DNA from: Pseudomonadales bacterium
Lineage (GTDB): Bacteria > Pseudomonadota > Gammaproteobacteria > Pseudomonadales > UBA5518
Direction: 5' to 3'
Length of the DNA stretch: 64,000 bases
Assembly (NCBI GenBank): GCA_022072145.1
Contig: JAJVIG010000028.1
Span: forward strand, 1 to 64,000
Each line of letters begins with the position of its first letter. Within the stretch, counting starts at the first letter, position 1. The notes under the pieces were generated by a model. The model searched no databases and was not told where the DNA came from. It saw only the letters and a program-made list of their open reading frames with translations. Positions 36,240 to 45,534 of the stretch are shown in pieces. The position numbers were made by a program, and so were the translations under genes.

Positions 36240-37381
36240 TTGCGGGACGGCGGATTCCGCTCGCCTTCGCAGGCGGCGGGCAGCGATCGCTGATCGGTGG
36301 GGTGCACCGCGCTGCGGCGGCCTTGTCGGAGCGCTTCGCGTTGAAGGGCGGGGTGTTCGGTACCGATCCCGAGCGCGAACGCGCCCGGGCGCATGCGCTG
36401 GGACTCGACGAGCGCCGCATCCATGCCGATCTGCCCGCGCTGTTCGCGTCCGAACGCGCGCTCCCGCCCGGTGAGTGCATCGAGGCGATCGCGGTGCTCA
36501 CCCCCAACCACCTGCACTTCGAGCAGGTGCTCGGCGCGTTGCGCGCAGGTCTGCACGTCATCTGCGAGAAGCCGTTCACGGTGACCGCCGGGCAGGCCGA
36601 CGAGCTGGCGCGGGTGGCCGTGGCGAACGACCGTCTGGTCTGCGTGGCGCACACCTACACCGGCTACCCGATGGTGCGCCAGATGCGTGCGCTGATCGCG
36701 GCCGGTGCGATCGGGACGGTGCAGAAGATCGATGCGCGCTACTACCAGGGCTGGATCAATCCGGCGCTGCAGGACGCCGGGGCGCGCGCCGCGATCTGGC
36801 GCCTCGATCCGGCGCGCTCCGGGCCGAGTTGCTGCTACGGCGATATCGGCGTGCACGCCTTCGACCTCGTCGAGTACACCACCGGGCTGCGCGTGCAGCG
36901 CGTGCTGGCCGATCTGCGCGCGATGCCCGGCGCCGGCGGGCTCGACATCGACGGCACCACGCTGCTGCGCACCGCGGACGGCGTGCCCGGGGTGTTGCGC
37001 GCGAGCCAGGTCGCGACCGGCGAGGAGAACAGCGTGGGGATCGCGGTGTACGGCAGCCGCGGCGCGTTGAAGTGGAGCCACGACGCGCCGGCGCAGTTGA
37101 TACATCTGCGCGAGGACGCGCCGATGCAGGTGTTCACGCCGGGGCACGCGTTCAACGAAGCGCTGGGGCGTGGTGCGAGCCAGTTGCCGCCCGGACATCC
37201 GCAAGGTCTGGTGGAGGCGATGGCCAACCTCTACCGCGGTTTCGCCGACGCGCTCGACGGCGACGCGGGTGCGCACGAGCGCTTTCGCGGCATCGAGGCG
37301 GGAGTGCGCGCCATGCGCTTCCTCGAGGCCGTGACGGAGTCCAACCGCGGCGGTTCGGTGTGGACGGAGATCAGGGAATGA
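36236..37381 (+). CDS. Gfo/Idh/MocA-family oxidoreductase
   Basis: A 381-residue NAD(P)-dependent enzyme, cytosolic. The N-terminal nucleotide fold is slightly atypical ([20 protein letters not shown]). The substrate motif is canonical: [13 protein letters not shown], then CEKPFTV with catalytic Lys112. The C-terminal domain includes [19 protein letters not shown] with its conserved Asp and His. Family members oxidise or reduce sugars and 3-keto-sugars, and the closely similar ThuB-type role fits this operon. It overlaps both neighbours by 4 bp, showing translational coupling. Confidence 0.88.
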   Translation: MIAGRRIPLAFAGGGQRSLIGGVHRAAAALSERFALKGGVFGTDPERERARAHALGLDERRIHADLPALFASERALPPGECIEAIAVLTPNHLHFEQVLGALRAGLHVICEKPFTVTAGQADELARVAVANDRLVCVAHTYTGYPMVRQMRALIAAGAIGTVQKIDARYYQGWINPALQDAGARAAIWRLDPARSGPSCCYGDIGVHAFDLVEYTTGLRVQRVLADLRAMPGAGGLDIDGTTLLRTADGVPGVLRASQVATGEENSVGIAVYGSRGALKWSHDAPAQLIHLREDAPMQVFTPGHAFNEALGRGASQLPPGHPQGLVEAMANLYRGFADALDGDAGAHERFRGIEAGVRAMRFLEAVTESNRGGSVWTEIRE

Positions 37382-38622
37382 GCGCGGAGCCGTCGTTTCG
37401 TCCCCGCCACATGAAGCTTGGCATCCTGACGGCCGCGCTGCAGGAACTGACGCCACGCGCCGTGCGCGACGCCGACCCCGACCGCGCGATCGAGGACTGG
37501 CTCGGCTTCGCGGCCGATATAGGCGCGCCGTATATCCAGCTCTCCGCGGCCTTGCATCCCGAGCACAGCGATGTGCCGGCCGAGGCGCTGCTCGACCCGG
37601 TCGCGAACACGCTCGACCTGCGCCGGCCGTTCGACTCTGCGCGCGCCGCGCGTGTGCTGGCCGCGACCCGCGCGAGCGGCGTCGGGATCTGCGACCTCGG
37701 GTACTTCGACAACATGCTGATCGCCGACGAGGGGCTGCGCCGGCGCAAGCACGAGTTCATGCGGCGGGTGTTCGACGCCGCGGTGCTGCTCGGCGTGGAT
37801 GCCGTGTGCGGCTTCGTGGGTCGCAACGCCCGGCTGTCGATGGACGCGAACCTGGTGATGTTCGAGGAAGTGTTCGTGCCGTTGCTCGCGGCGGCGAAGG
37901 AGCGCGGGCTGGTCTACCGCGTCGAACCCTGCCCGATGCCGGGCTGGACCGCCGACGACCTCTGGCACAACAACATCGCCTACGCGCCCGGTCCGTGGAT
38001 CGCGCTGCACCGCATCTGCGAGCGGCACGGCGTCGCGGACGAGTTCCGCATCCACTACGACCCGTCGCACGCGATCCTGATCGGGCAGGACTCGCGCTCG
38101 GTGTTCCGTTACCTGCGCGACATGGGCTACCCGTTCCTGATCGGCGGCTTTCACGTCAAGGGACAGGTGATCGACGCCCGCGGTATCTCCGCGTGGGGCT
38201 ACGGCGGGCAGACGATGCTGCGCGGGGACTGGGATGGCGCGCAGCCGCTGGCGGCGCCGGCCGCGCGCGCCAACGCGTGGAAGAAGCAGACCGTGTTCTG
38301 CGAGCACGAGTTGCCGGGCACCGCCCGGCACGACCCGCTGGCGTACCTGCAGAACCGCTCGGTCGACTGGCTCGATCACCAGCTCGCCGCGCGCGAGTAC
38401 CTCACGCTCGATCCGGCGCAGACCTTCCTGGTCGTCGAGCACGAGTATCCGCCGGCGCGGGTGCAGGATCGCACCCTGCTGGCGCCGATCCTGGCCGGCT
38501 CGCTGGCGTTCGTGAAGGCGATCGACGAAGCGGCTGCGGCGATGCATGCGCTGCAGCATGAGGTGCTCGCGGCGCAGGGGATTGCGGTGCAGGGGCACGG
38601 AAGGGAAGCGTTTCGCAGTTGA
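37378..38622 (+). CDS. Sugar phosphate isomerase/epimerase (AP endonuclease-2-like TIM barrel)
   Basis: A 414-residue xylose-isomerase-like TIM-barrel protein. [14 protein letters not shown] and [15 protein letters not shown] open the barrel. Metal-site segments appear as [35 protein letters not shown] and VVEHEYP (Glu, Asp, His and Glu ligands). Such enzymes in Gfo/Idh-ThuA operons isomerise keto-sugars or cleave 3-keto-glycosides. It is the last gene of the LacI-controlled operon, starting within the stop of the previous one (ATGA). Confidence 0.87.
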   Translation: MSAEPSFRPRHMKLGILTAALQELTPRAVRDADPDRAIEDWLGFAADIGAPYIQLSAALHPEHSDVPAEALLDPVANTLDLRRPFDSARAARVLAATRASGVGICDLGYFDNMLIADEGLRRRKHEFMRRVFDAAVLLGVDAVCGFVGRNARLSMDANLVMFEEVFVPLLAAAKERGLVYRVEPCPMPGWTADDLWHNNIAYAPGPWIALHRICERHGVADEFRIHYDPSHAILIGQDSRSVFRYLRDMGYPFLIGGFHVKGQVIDARGISAWGYGGQTMLRGDWDGAQPLAAPAARANAWKKQTVFCEHELPGTARHDPLAYLQNRSVDWLDHQLAAREYLTLDPAQTFLVVEHEYPPARVQDRTLLAPILAGSLAFVKAIDEAAAAMHALQHEVLAAQGIAVQGHGREAFRS

Positions 38623-38668
38623 GTGTCCGTCGGGACCGCCGGTTCGGTCGACGGCACCTCACCAAATC

Positions 38669-38785
38669 TTCACTGGATATGGCTTACGGCTAAGTTTAAT
38701 CTGTGGCCGGTCGCTGCGGGACATGCCGGCAGGTGCGGCTCCCAGTGGCAGGTGGCAATTCGACTCACGGTATACAGAGGTCATC
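38669..38785 (+). promoter_or_regulatory. Candidate promoter region upstream of the ALDH-ADH fusion
   Basis: The 163-bp gap after the isomerase gene contains an AT-richer patch with TTCACT (38669-38674), a 16-bp spacer and TAAGTT (38691-38696), a weak sigma-70-like pair. AGAGG sits five bases before the GTG start. It suggests the fusion gene is transcribed separately from the LacI operon. Confidence 0.35.
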
Positions 38786-41449
38786 GTGGACAAGTATCAG
38801 ATGTTCATCGGCGGCGGGTTCGCCGACGCGCTCGGCGGCAAGACGATGCAGGTCATCGACCCCGGCACCGGCGAGGCTTTCGCCGAAGTCCCGAGCTGCG
38901 ACCAGCGTGACGTGGACGCCGCCGTGCGTGCAGCGCGCGCCGCTTTCGATTCGGGCGTCTGGAGCGATCTCGCGCCCGGCGAGCGGGCCGACATCATGTT
39001 CCACTTCGCCGATCTCGTCGAAGCGAACTCCGGCGCCATCGCGATGGCCGACAGCCGCAGCAACGGTTCGCCGCTGGCGTGGGTCGCCGGCGGGCTGTGG
39101 GTGTCGTGCAACACGATGCGCAACCTCGCCTGGTACGCGGCCAACAAGTTCAGGTGGGAAGAGGAGGTCGGGGTCTCGGGCTCGGTGTTCGCGTGGGGAG
39201 AGAACCTGATCCGGCGCGAACCGATCGGCGTGTGCGCCGCGATCGCGCCGTGGAACGTGCCCTACGCGATGGCGATGTGGAAGATCACGCACGCGCTGGT
39301 GATGGGCAACACGCTGGTGCTGAAGCCCGCCTCGTCCACGCCGCTGTCGGCGCTGATGATCGCCGCGCTGGCGAACCAGGCCGGGATTCCGCCCGGGGTG
39401 CTGAACGTGATCACGGGGCGGGGTGGCAGCGTGGGCGAGGCGTTGTCCTCGCATCCGGGGGTGGACAAGATCTCGTTCACCGGCAGCAGCGACGTCGGCA
39501 AGTCGACCATGAACGCGGCGGCCGGCGGACTGAAGCCGGTGACGCTGGAGCTCGGCGGCAAGTCCGCGAACATCGTGCTCGACGACGCCGACCTGGACGT
39601 GGCGGTCGACGGTGCGATCACGGCCAACTTCCAGAACGCGGGCCAGGTCTGCATCTCCGGCTCGCGGCTGCTGCTCGCGCGCGGCATCCACGACGAGTTC
39701 GTCGCGCGCCTGGTGCGGCGGCTGCAGGAGCTGAAGGTCGGCTACCAGTTGCTGCCCGACACGAAGATGGGTCCGCTCGCCAGCCGCAAGCAGCTCGAGA
39801 CGGTGGAGCGTTACGTGGAACTCGCGCGCGAGGAAGGCGCGCAAGTCGCCTGCGGCGGCCACCGGCTGAGCGGACCGGCCTGGGACAGCGGATACTACTT
39901 CGCGCCGACGATCCTCACCGGGGTGAACAACGCGATGCGCGTCGCACGCGAGGAGATCTTCGGGCCGGTACTGGCGGTGATCCCCTTCGACGGTGACGAC
40001 GAGGCGGTGGCGATCGCCAACGACAGCGATTTCGGCCTCGCGGGTTGCGTGTTCTCGACCGATACGCGGCGTGCGCGGCGCCTCGCGAACCGCGTGCGCA
40101 CCGGCATCCTGTCGATCAACGACATCTCGATGCTGGCCGACTTCGTGCCCTTCGGCGGCTACAAGAGCAGCGGCATGGGGCGCGAGTTCGGCGAGGAAGG
40201 ACTCGAGAGCTACACGCAGACGAAGTCGATCTACATCTCCAACGAGGGCAACGCGAACCGCGGCACCTTCGGTGCGTTGTTCTCGTACCCGCCGGGGCAG
40301 AACTTCGTCTACAAGGTGCCGAGCAAGATCCTGTGCGGCGCGAAGGCGCTGGCCGGGCTCGGCAACGAGCTGCGCATCCTCGGCGCCCGCCGCGCGGTGA
40401 TCATCACCGACGCCGGCGTGCGCGCCGCGGGGCTGGTGGACCGTGCGCTGCTCGCCGCCGGCGATCGCTGCGTGGGCGTCTTCGACGGCGTGGTGCCGGA
40501 CCCGACCTACGAATGCGCGCAGGCGGCGCTCGATTACTGCCGCTCGGTGCAGGCCGACAGCCTGATCAGCCTCGGCGGCGGCAGCTCGATCGACTGCGCG
40601 AAGCTGACGCTGGTGGCGCTCACGGGCGGCGGCTCGGCGCTGCAGGCGATGAGCCTGATGCGCCTCGAGGGCCGGCAGTTGCCGCACGTCTCGGTCCCCA
40701 CCACGCACGGCACCGGCAGCGAGGTGACCACCGCGGGCGTGATCACCAACAGCCGGCTGCACCGCAAGTTCTTCATCAACGACGTGAACCTGTGCCCCGA
40801 CGTCGCGATCCTCGACCCGACGCTGGTCACGGGCCTGCCGAAGCACATCACGATCGGCACCGGCATGGACGCGCTGACGCACGCGATCGAGAGCGTCGTC
40901 AACCCGACCGGCAACCCGATCACGGTCGGGCTCGGCCTGCAGTCGGTGCGCCTGGTGCGTGACAACCTCGAGCGCGTGGTGGCCGACGGCTCCGACCTCG
41001 AGGCGCGCCAGAACATGCTGGTCGCCTCGACGCTGGGCGGCATGGCGCTGGGGCCGGGGCTCGGCATCGCGCATTGCTACGCGCACACCATCGGCATGCT
41101 GCTCGGCGTGCACCACGGCACGGGCTGCGGCATCGCGTTGCCGGCGGCGATGCGTTTCAACCGCGACCACGCCTCGAAGCGGCTGGCCGAGGTGGCGCAG
41201 GCGCTCGGCGTGAACACGCACGGCATGAGCGATGCCGAGGCGGCCGACGCCGCAGCGGACGCGGTCGAGGCGCTGATGAAGCGGATCGGGCAGCCGACGC
41301 GCCTCTCGGAACTGGTTGCCGGCGAGCGCATCATGCAGCACTTCGAGCAGATCGTCGTCGGCACCATGAGCGACCCCAGCACGATGTTCAATCCGCGTCC
41401 GGTGATAGATCCGGCCGCGGTCGCGCAGTTCATCCAGAGCACGATCTGA
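38786..41449 (+). CDS. Fused aldehyde dehydrogenase / iron-containing alcohol dehydrogenase
   Basis: An 887-residue two-domain enzyme. Residues 1 to about 485 are a complete NAD(P)-dependent, non-acylating ALDH: WNVPYAMAMWKITHALVMGN, FTGSSDVGKSTM, ELGGKSANIVLDDADLD (general-base Glu) and NAGQVCISGSR with catalytic Cys289. From about residue 510 there is a group III (Fe-type) ADH: LGGGSSIDCAKL, THGTGSEVTTAGVI, GMDALTHAIE, IAHCYAHTIG and HHGTGCGIALP, with the Asp and three His metal ligands present. It could take an alcohol to the acid in two channelled oxidations. This differs from AdhE, whose ALDH half is CoA-acylating. The GTG start follows AGAGG. Confidence 0.88.
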   Translation: MDKYQMFIGGGFADALGGKTMQVIDPGTGEAFAEVPSCDQRDVDAAVRAARAAFDSGVWSDLAPGERADIMFHFADLVEANSGAIAMADSRSNGSPLAWVAGGLWVSCNTMRNLAWYAANKFRWEEEVGVSGSVFAWGENLIRREPIGVCAAIAPWNVPYAMAMWKITHALVMGNTLVLKPASSTPLSALMIAALANQAGIPPGVLNVITGRGGSVGEALSSHPGVDKISFTGSSDVGKSTMNAAAGGLKPVTLELGGKSANIVLDDADLDVAVDGAITANFQNAGQVCISGSRLLLARGIHDEFVARLVRRLQELKVGYQLLPDTKMGPLASRKQLETVERYVELAREEGAQVACGGHRLSGPAWDSGYYFAPTILTGVNNAMRVAREEIFGPVLAVIPFDGDDEAVAIANDSDFGLAGCVFSTDTRRARRLANRVRTGILSINDISMLADFVPFGGYKSSGMGREFGEEGLESYTQTKSIYISNEGNANRGTFGALFSYPPGQNFVYKVPSKILCGAKALAGLGNELRILGARRAVIITDAGVRAAGLVDRALLAAGDRCVGVFDGVVPDPTYECAQAALDYCRSVQADSLISLGGGSSIDCAKLTLVALTGGGSALQAMSLMRLEGRQLPHVSVPTTHGTGSEVTTAGVITNSRLHRKFFINDVNLCPDVAILDPTLVTGLPKHITIGTGMDALTHAIESVVNPTGNPITVGLGLQSVRLVRDNLERVVADGSDLEARQNMLVASTLGGMALGPGLGIAHCYAHTIGMLLGVHHGTGCGIALPAAMRFNRDHASKRLAEVAQALGVNTHGMSDAEAADAAADAVEALMKRIGQPTRLSELVAGERIMQHFEQIVVGTMSDPSTMFNPRPVIDPAAVAQFIQSTI

Positions 41450-41503
41450 GCACCGCGGCTATCGCGCTGCACCGGCGCTGCGGGCATACTCGCTCGCCAC
41501 ATC

Positions 41504-41526
41504 GCCCCCGGACCAGCGCCGGGGGC
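41504..41526 (+). terminator. GC stem-loop between the ALDH-ADH and SDR genes
   Basis: A perfect 8-bp stem GCCCCCGG / CCGGGGGC with a 7-base loop, 55 bp after the fusion gene's stop. Only a weak T-containing tail (ATTCCC) follows, so it may be an attenuator or an mRNA end-stabilising hairpin instead of a strong terminator. Confidence 0.35.
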
Positions 41527-41563
41527 ATTCCCTCGACCCATCGACCACAGGAGAAAGCATCTG

Positions 41564-42337
41564 ATGACGGCATTGCAGCGTTTCACCGGCAGGACGGTGA
41601 TCCTTACCGGCGCGGCATCGGGGATCGGACAGGCGACGGTGGTGCGACTGGTCGCCGAGGGCGCGACCGTGATCGGCGTCGACACCAACGAGACCGGCCT
41701 GCGTGAGACCGTGACGCGTGCCCATGCGGGCGCCGGCGCCGGAGGCAGCGCGCGTTACCTCTGCGGATCGGTCGCCGAGGAGTCCACTGCGCAGCGCGTG
41801 GTCGCCGACGTGCTGGCCACCGAAGGCAAGCTCGACGTGCTGGTGAACCTGGCCGGCATCCTGCGCTCCGAAGCCACCACCAGCACCACGCTCGAGCTGT
41901 TCCGCCAGTTGCTCGACGTGAACCTGGTCGGCACCTTCCTGTTCTGCCGCGAGGCACTGCCGGCGCTGATCGCCACGCGCGGCAACATCGTCAACGCGGC
42001 CTCGACCTCGTCGCTGTTCGGGCACCCCTACATGGCCGCCTACGCCGCCAGCAAGGGCGGGGTGTTCGCGCTGACGCGCACGCTGGCGTGGGAATACCTC
42101 AAGCAGGGCGTGCGCGTGAACGCGGTGGCGCCGGGAGGAATCGCCACGCCGATGACCGCGGCGCAGGGCGAGCGCATGGGCGGGCTGGACATGAGCCTGT
42201 TCGGGCACCTGTCGCGCCCGGACGGCGTGTTCGGCAAACCGGAGAACGTGGCCGGCGTGGTGGCGATGCTCGCCTCCGGCGACGGCGCCCACATGACCGG
42301 GGAGGTCGTCAAGATCGACGGTGGCGTGCACAACTGA
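41564..42337 (+). CDS. Short-chain dehydrogenase/reductase
   Basis: A 257-residue classical SDR, cytosolic. The nucleotide site TGAASGIG is at residues 15-22, NLAGIL is the structural Asn motif, catalytic Ser is in STSSLFG, and Tyr160 and Lys164 are in YAASK. The C-terminal NAVAPGGIATPMT is typical. It oxidises a hydroxy group or reduces a ketone with NAD(P). The substrate is unknown. AGGAGAAAG precedes the ATG. Its position between the ALDH-ADH fusion and an enoyl-CoA hydratase suggests a small catabolic operon. Confidence 0.88.
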   Translation: MTALQRFTGRTVILTGAASGIGQATVVRLVAEGATVIGVDTNETGLRETVTRAHAGAGAGGSARYLCGSVAEESTAQRVVADVLATEGKLDVLVNLAGILRSEATTSTTLELFRQLLDVNLVGTFLFCREALPALIATRGNIVNAASTSSLFGHPYMAAYAASKGGVFALTRTLAWEYLKQGVRVNAVAPGGIATPMTAAQGERMGGLDMSLFGHLSRPDGVFGKPENVAGVVAMLASGDGAHMTGEVVKIDGGVHN

Positions 42338-42398
42338 GTCGGGTCGCAGTCAGGGTCGGTGGGACACGCCGGCCCGACCGGCCTGCGGGGGAGGGGCC

Positions 42399-43220
42399 AT
42401 GAACGAGAGCCTGCGCTACGAGAAGAAGGATGGCGTGGCGACCGCCACCAAGACCAACGCGAAGTTCATGCAGGGCATGACGCGCGAGGTCCTGGTCGGG
42501 CTGCGCCGGGCGATCGAGGACGCGCGCGACGACCGGCAGATCCGCGTGCTGGTGATCACCGCCGCCAACGACGGTTTCCACGACGGCGGCCGCTTCGTCG
42601 ACGAGCTGCGGCCGGATACCCATGCCTTCGAGCCGCTGGAGTATCGCGAGCTGCTGCAGCTCGGCAACGCCGTGATCCGCGGGATCGAGACGCTGGAGAA
42701 GCCGGTGATCGGCGTCGCCAGGGGCGGGGCGCGCGGCGGCGGCTTCGAGATGCTGCACGCCTGCGATTTCGTGATCGCCGGCGAGGACGCCACCTTTTCG
42801 CAACCCGAGATCGTCTACGGCCTGATGACCGGCTGGGGCGGCTCGCAGCGGGTGCCGCGGATGGTGCACTGGCGCCGGGCGAAGGAACTGCTGCTGCTCG
42901 GGCACGAGATCAGCGGCAGGGAAGCGGCGGCGATGGGCCTGATCACCCTGGCCGTGCCGCGTGAGCGCATCGACGGGGAAGTGGCGTCGTTGATCGCGCG
43001 GCTGAAGAAGACCTCGGCCATTTCGCAGGCACTGACCAAACAGGCGATGAACAAGGTCTGGGACACCAATCTGATGACCGGACTCGACTACGAGACCGAA
43101 GCGCATGCCGCGCTCAGTCACTACGGTGAGTTTCCGTCGATGATGAAAGCATGGAGCGCCGGCGAGGAGCCGGGCTACATCCTGCCCGAGCGCGTGACGG
43201 CCGGGCCGGAGTGGAAATGA
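42399..43220 (+). CDS. Enoyl-CoA hydratase/isomerase-family protein
   Basis: A 273-residue crotonase-superfamily protein: VLVITAANDGFHDGGRFVDEL, the oxyanion segment KPVIGVARGGARGGGFEM, SQPEIVYGLMTGWGGSQRVP and AKELLLLGHEISGREAAAMG. An acidic residue is present at the usual catalytic position (PEI, Glu). It probably hydrates or isomerises an acyl-CoA. GGGGGAGGGG precedes the ATG at 42399. Its stop overlaps the start of the decayed SnoaL-like gene as ATGA. Confidence 0.82.
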   Translation: MNESLRYEKKDGVATATKTNAKFMQGMTREVLVGLRRAIEDARDDRQIRVLVITAANDGFHDGGRFVDELRPDTHAFEPLEYRELLQLGNAVIRGIETLEKPVIGVARGGARGGGFEMLHACDFVIAGEDATFSQPEIVYGLMTGWGGSQRVPRMVHWRRAKELLLLGHEISGREAAAMGLITLAVPRERIDGEVASLIARLKKTSAISQALTKQAMNKVWDTNLMTGLDYETEAHAALSHYGEFPSMMKAWSAGEEPGYILPERVTAGPEWK

Positions 43221-43515
43221 CGGCGCCGGGGTCCTGCCCGCCAGGGCCCACCGAAAGGCTCATCGCCACCGCGGAAATCCATGCCCTCGGGGCACGCTAT
43301 TTCCGCACCACGGGCACATGCCCGAAATCGAGATCACCCCGGAGACCACCGCGACGGGTGTCCGGGCGATGGAAGACAAGCTGTGGATGCCTGCGGGAAG
43401 TCCGTTCAGGATGCTGCACGGATTCGGCCACCACCACGAGACCTATGTGCGGCTGGACGGCCGCTGGCGGATCAGGACCATCAAGCTGAGCCGCCTGCAT
43501 ATCGAGGTCGGTTGA
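43217..43515 (+). pseudogene. SnoaL-like/NTF2-fold protein gene with internal deletion and frameshift
   Basis: The N-terminal helix of a SnoaL-like (NTF2) protein is read from the ATG at 43217 (ERLIATAEIHALGARYFR). The family's C-terminal half appears in a different frame (HHGHMPEIEITPETTATG, then HETYVRLDGRWRIRTIKL). Roughly 60-70 residues of the middle are missing at about 43305-43316 and the two halves are out of frame. The original gene was coupled to the enoyl-CoA hydratase by ATGA. The product is almost certainly non-functional. Confidence 0.65.
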
Positions 43516-43623
43516 CGACAAGCGCCATGCCGGTGGCGCCGTGCACCACCTGTCGTGGTGCTTCGTGGTCGACATCAGCTGCTGCGCTCGCGCGCAGCGG
43601 TTGCCCTGCTACACTGCAGCGGC

Positions 43624-45534
43624 ATGAACGCCGCCGAACCCCCGCCCGTACAGACGCGTTCGCCAGGTGCCGCGGGCGGCGGCTATCCGCTCGCGCTGTG
43701 GTTCGCCTCCACCGTCTCGCTGCTGCTGGCGGTGGTGATCGGCGTGCTCGGCTGGGTGTCGTGGCACAACAGCCAGCGCGCCGTCGTGGACCTGGCGACA
43801 CAACTGCAGTCGCGCACGGGCGAGCAGGTCGAGGAGCACCTGCGCAGTTACCTCGACGCGCCGACCAGGGCGATCGACCTGATGGCGGCGGCGCTGCACG
43901 CCGGCGTGGTGACGCCGGACAAGCCGGAGTCGGCGCGGCGCCTGCTGCTCAGACTGGTGCGGTTGTACCCCGAGATCGCCTATTTCAACATCGGCGCCAG
44001 CGACCGCTCGTTCATCGGCGCGGGCCGCGCCGACACCGCCTCGCGCGAGGTGGTGATCGAGGAAGCCCACGCGCCGGATCCCGAGGTGCTGCACCAGTAC
44101 GCGGTGGGCCCAGGCGGAACGCGCGGGGAGCACCTTCGCGACCTCGATTTCGGAGATTTCCGCGAGCAGGCCTGGTATGCCGAAGTGCCCGCCTCCGGGC
44201 GCGCCGGCTGGAGCAGCGTGTATCACTGGACCGAGAACCCCTCGGTGGTCGTGATCGGCTTCGGCAGGAGTGTCGAGACCGGAATGCCCGGAACACGCGC
44301 GGTGGTCGGCGTAGACCTTTTCCTGCACGATATCGGTGACTACCTCGCGGGGCTGGAGTCCAGTCCGGGTTCTCGCGTGTTCATCGTCGAGCAGAACGGA
44401 CTCCTGATCGGCAGTTCGCACGGCGGCACGCTGCGGCAGTTGCCCGGTGCCGGCGTCGAGCGGCTGCCGGCGACGCAGTCGCCTGACGCGTTGATCCGCG
44501 GTGCCGCACTCGAGCTCGCGGGCGTGGAAGGCGGATTGCGTGGAATCGATGACACGCTGCAGTTGCCCTTCGACGCTGCCTTGGGACGCATCTGGTTACG
44601 GGCGTCGCGCTGGCGCGACGCGCACGGCCTCGACTGGCTGATCGTGGTCGTGGCGCCGCAGAAGGACTTCACCGGAGTGATCGACGCAGGCATGCGCGAC
44701 CTGATGCTGATCGGGGTGCTGCTGCTGGTGCTCTCGCTCTGTGCCGCGTGGCTGATGACGCGTTACCTGGCACGACCGGTGCAACGACTCGAGCTCGCGG
44801 CGCGCGCACTCGCCACCGGTGATTTCGATGCGCCGTTGCCGCGCTCGTGGTCCCGCGAGCTCGAAAGTCTCGCGCATGCCTTCGACGAGATGCGCCGGCG
44901 CCTTCGTGCGGCGTTCCGCGAGGTCGAGTCCGTGCAGCAGGAGCTCGAGCGCCGGGTCGAACAGCGCACGGTGGAATTGCGTGTTGCCAACGACGAACTC
45001 GAGCGCCTGAGCCTGCAGGATGGTCTGACCGGGCTCGCGAACCGCCGTCGCTTCGATGCCACGCTGGGCGAGGAATGGCAGCGCGCGCGCCGCAGCGGCA
45101 AGCCGTTCACGCTGGTGATGTGCGACATCGATTTTTTCAAGGCCTACAACGACCGCTACGGACACGCCCGGGGCGATGAGATCCTCGTTCGCGTGGCCCG
45201 TGTGCTGCAGGCGGAGTTGCGCCGTGCCACCGATCTCGCGGCCCGCTATGGCGGCGAGGAATACGCGCTGATCCTGCCCGACACCGGCGCCGAGGACGCG
45301 CGCGGCGTGGTCGAGCAGATCCGGCGGGGGCTGGGCGCGCTCGCGCTGGCGCACGAGGGTTCTCCGTTCGGCTGTGTTACCGCGAGTTTCGGCATCGCCT
45401 GCCACCTCCCGCACGACGGGATGAGCGGCGTCGAGGAACTACTGATTGCGGCCGACCAGGCGCTGTACCGGGCCAAGGCCGCCGGGCGCAACGCGCTCAT
45501 GATGCATTCCCGACCAGGAGAGAATACCCCATGA
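43624..45534 (+). CDS. Membrane diguanylate cyclase (dCache/HAMP/GGDEF)
   Basis: A 636-residue c-di-GMP synthase. A transmembrane helix (about 24-46) is followed by a periplasmic Cache-type sensor (about 50-345), a second helix (about 355-375, LMLIGVLLLVLSLCAAW), a HAMP-like linker and coiled coil (to about 460), and a GGDEF domain. The active-site loop is GGEEY (543-547), an accepted variant. An RxxD inhibitory site (Arg534, Asp537) lies five residues before it. It should make c-di-GMP in response to a periplasmic small molecule and be product-inhibited. The ATG at 43624 has only a weak upstream site. It overlaps the EthD gene by ATGA. Confidence 0.9.
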   Translation: MNAAEPPPVQTRSPGAAGGGYPLALWFASTVSLLLAVVIGVLGWVSWHNSQRAVVDLATQLQSRTGEQVEEHLRSYLDAPTRAIDLMAAALHAGVVTPDKPESARRLLLRLVRLYPEIAYFNIGASDRSFIGAGRADTASREVVIEEAHAPDPEVLHQYAVGPGGTRGEHLRDLDFGDFREQAWYAEVPASGRAGWSSVYHWTENPSVVVIGFGRSVETGMPGTRAVVGVDLFLHDIGDYLAGLESSPGSRVFIVEQNGLLIGSSHGGTLRQLPGAGVERLPATQSPDALIRGAALELAGVEGGLRGIDDTLQLPFDAALGRIWLRASRWRDAHGLDWLIVVVAPQKDFTGVIDAGMRDLMLIGVLLLVLSLCAAWLMTRYLARPVQRLELAARALATGDFDAPLPRSWSRELESLAHAFDEMRRRLRAAFREVESVQQELERRVEQRTVELRVANDELERLSLQDGLTGLANRRRFDATLGEEWQRARRSGKPFTLVMCDIDFFKAYNDRYGHARGDEILVRVARVLQAELRRATDLAARYGGEEYALILPDTGAEDARGVVEQIRRGLGALALAHEGSPFGCVTASFGIACHLPHDGMSGVEELLIAADQALYRAKAAGRNALMMHSRPGENTP

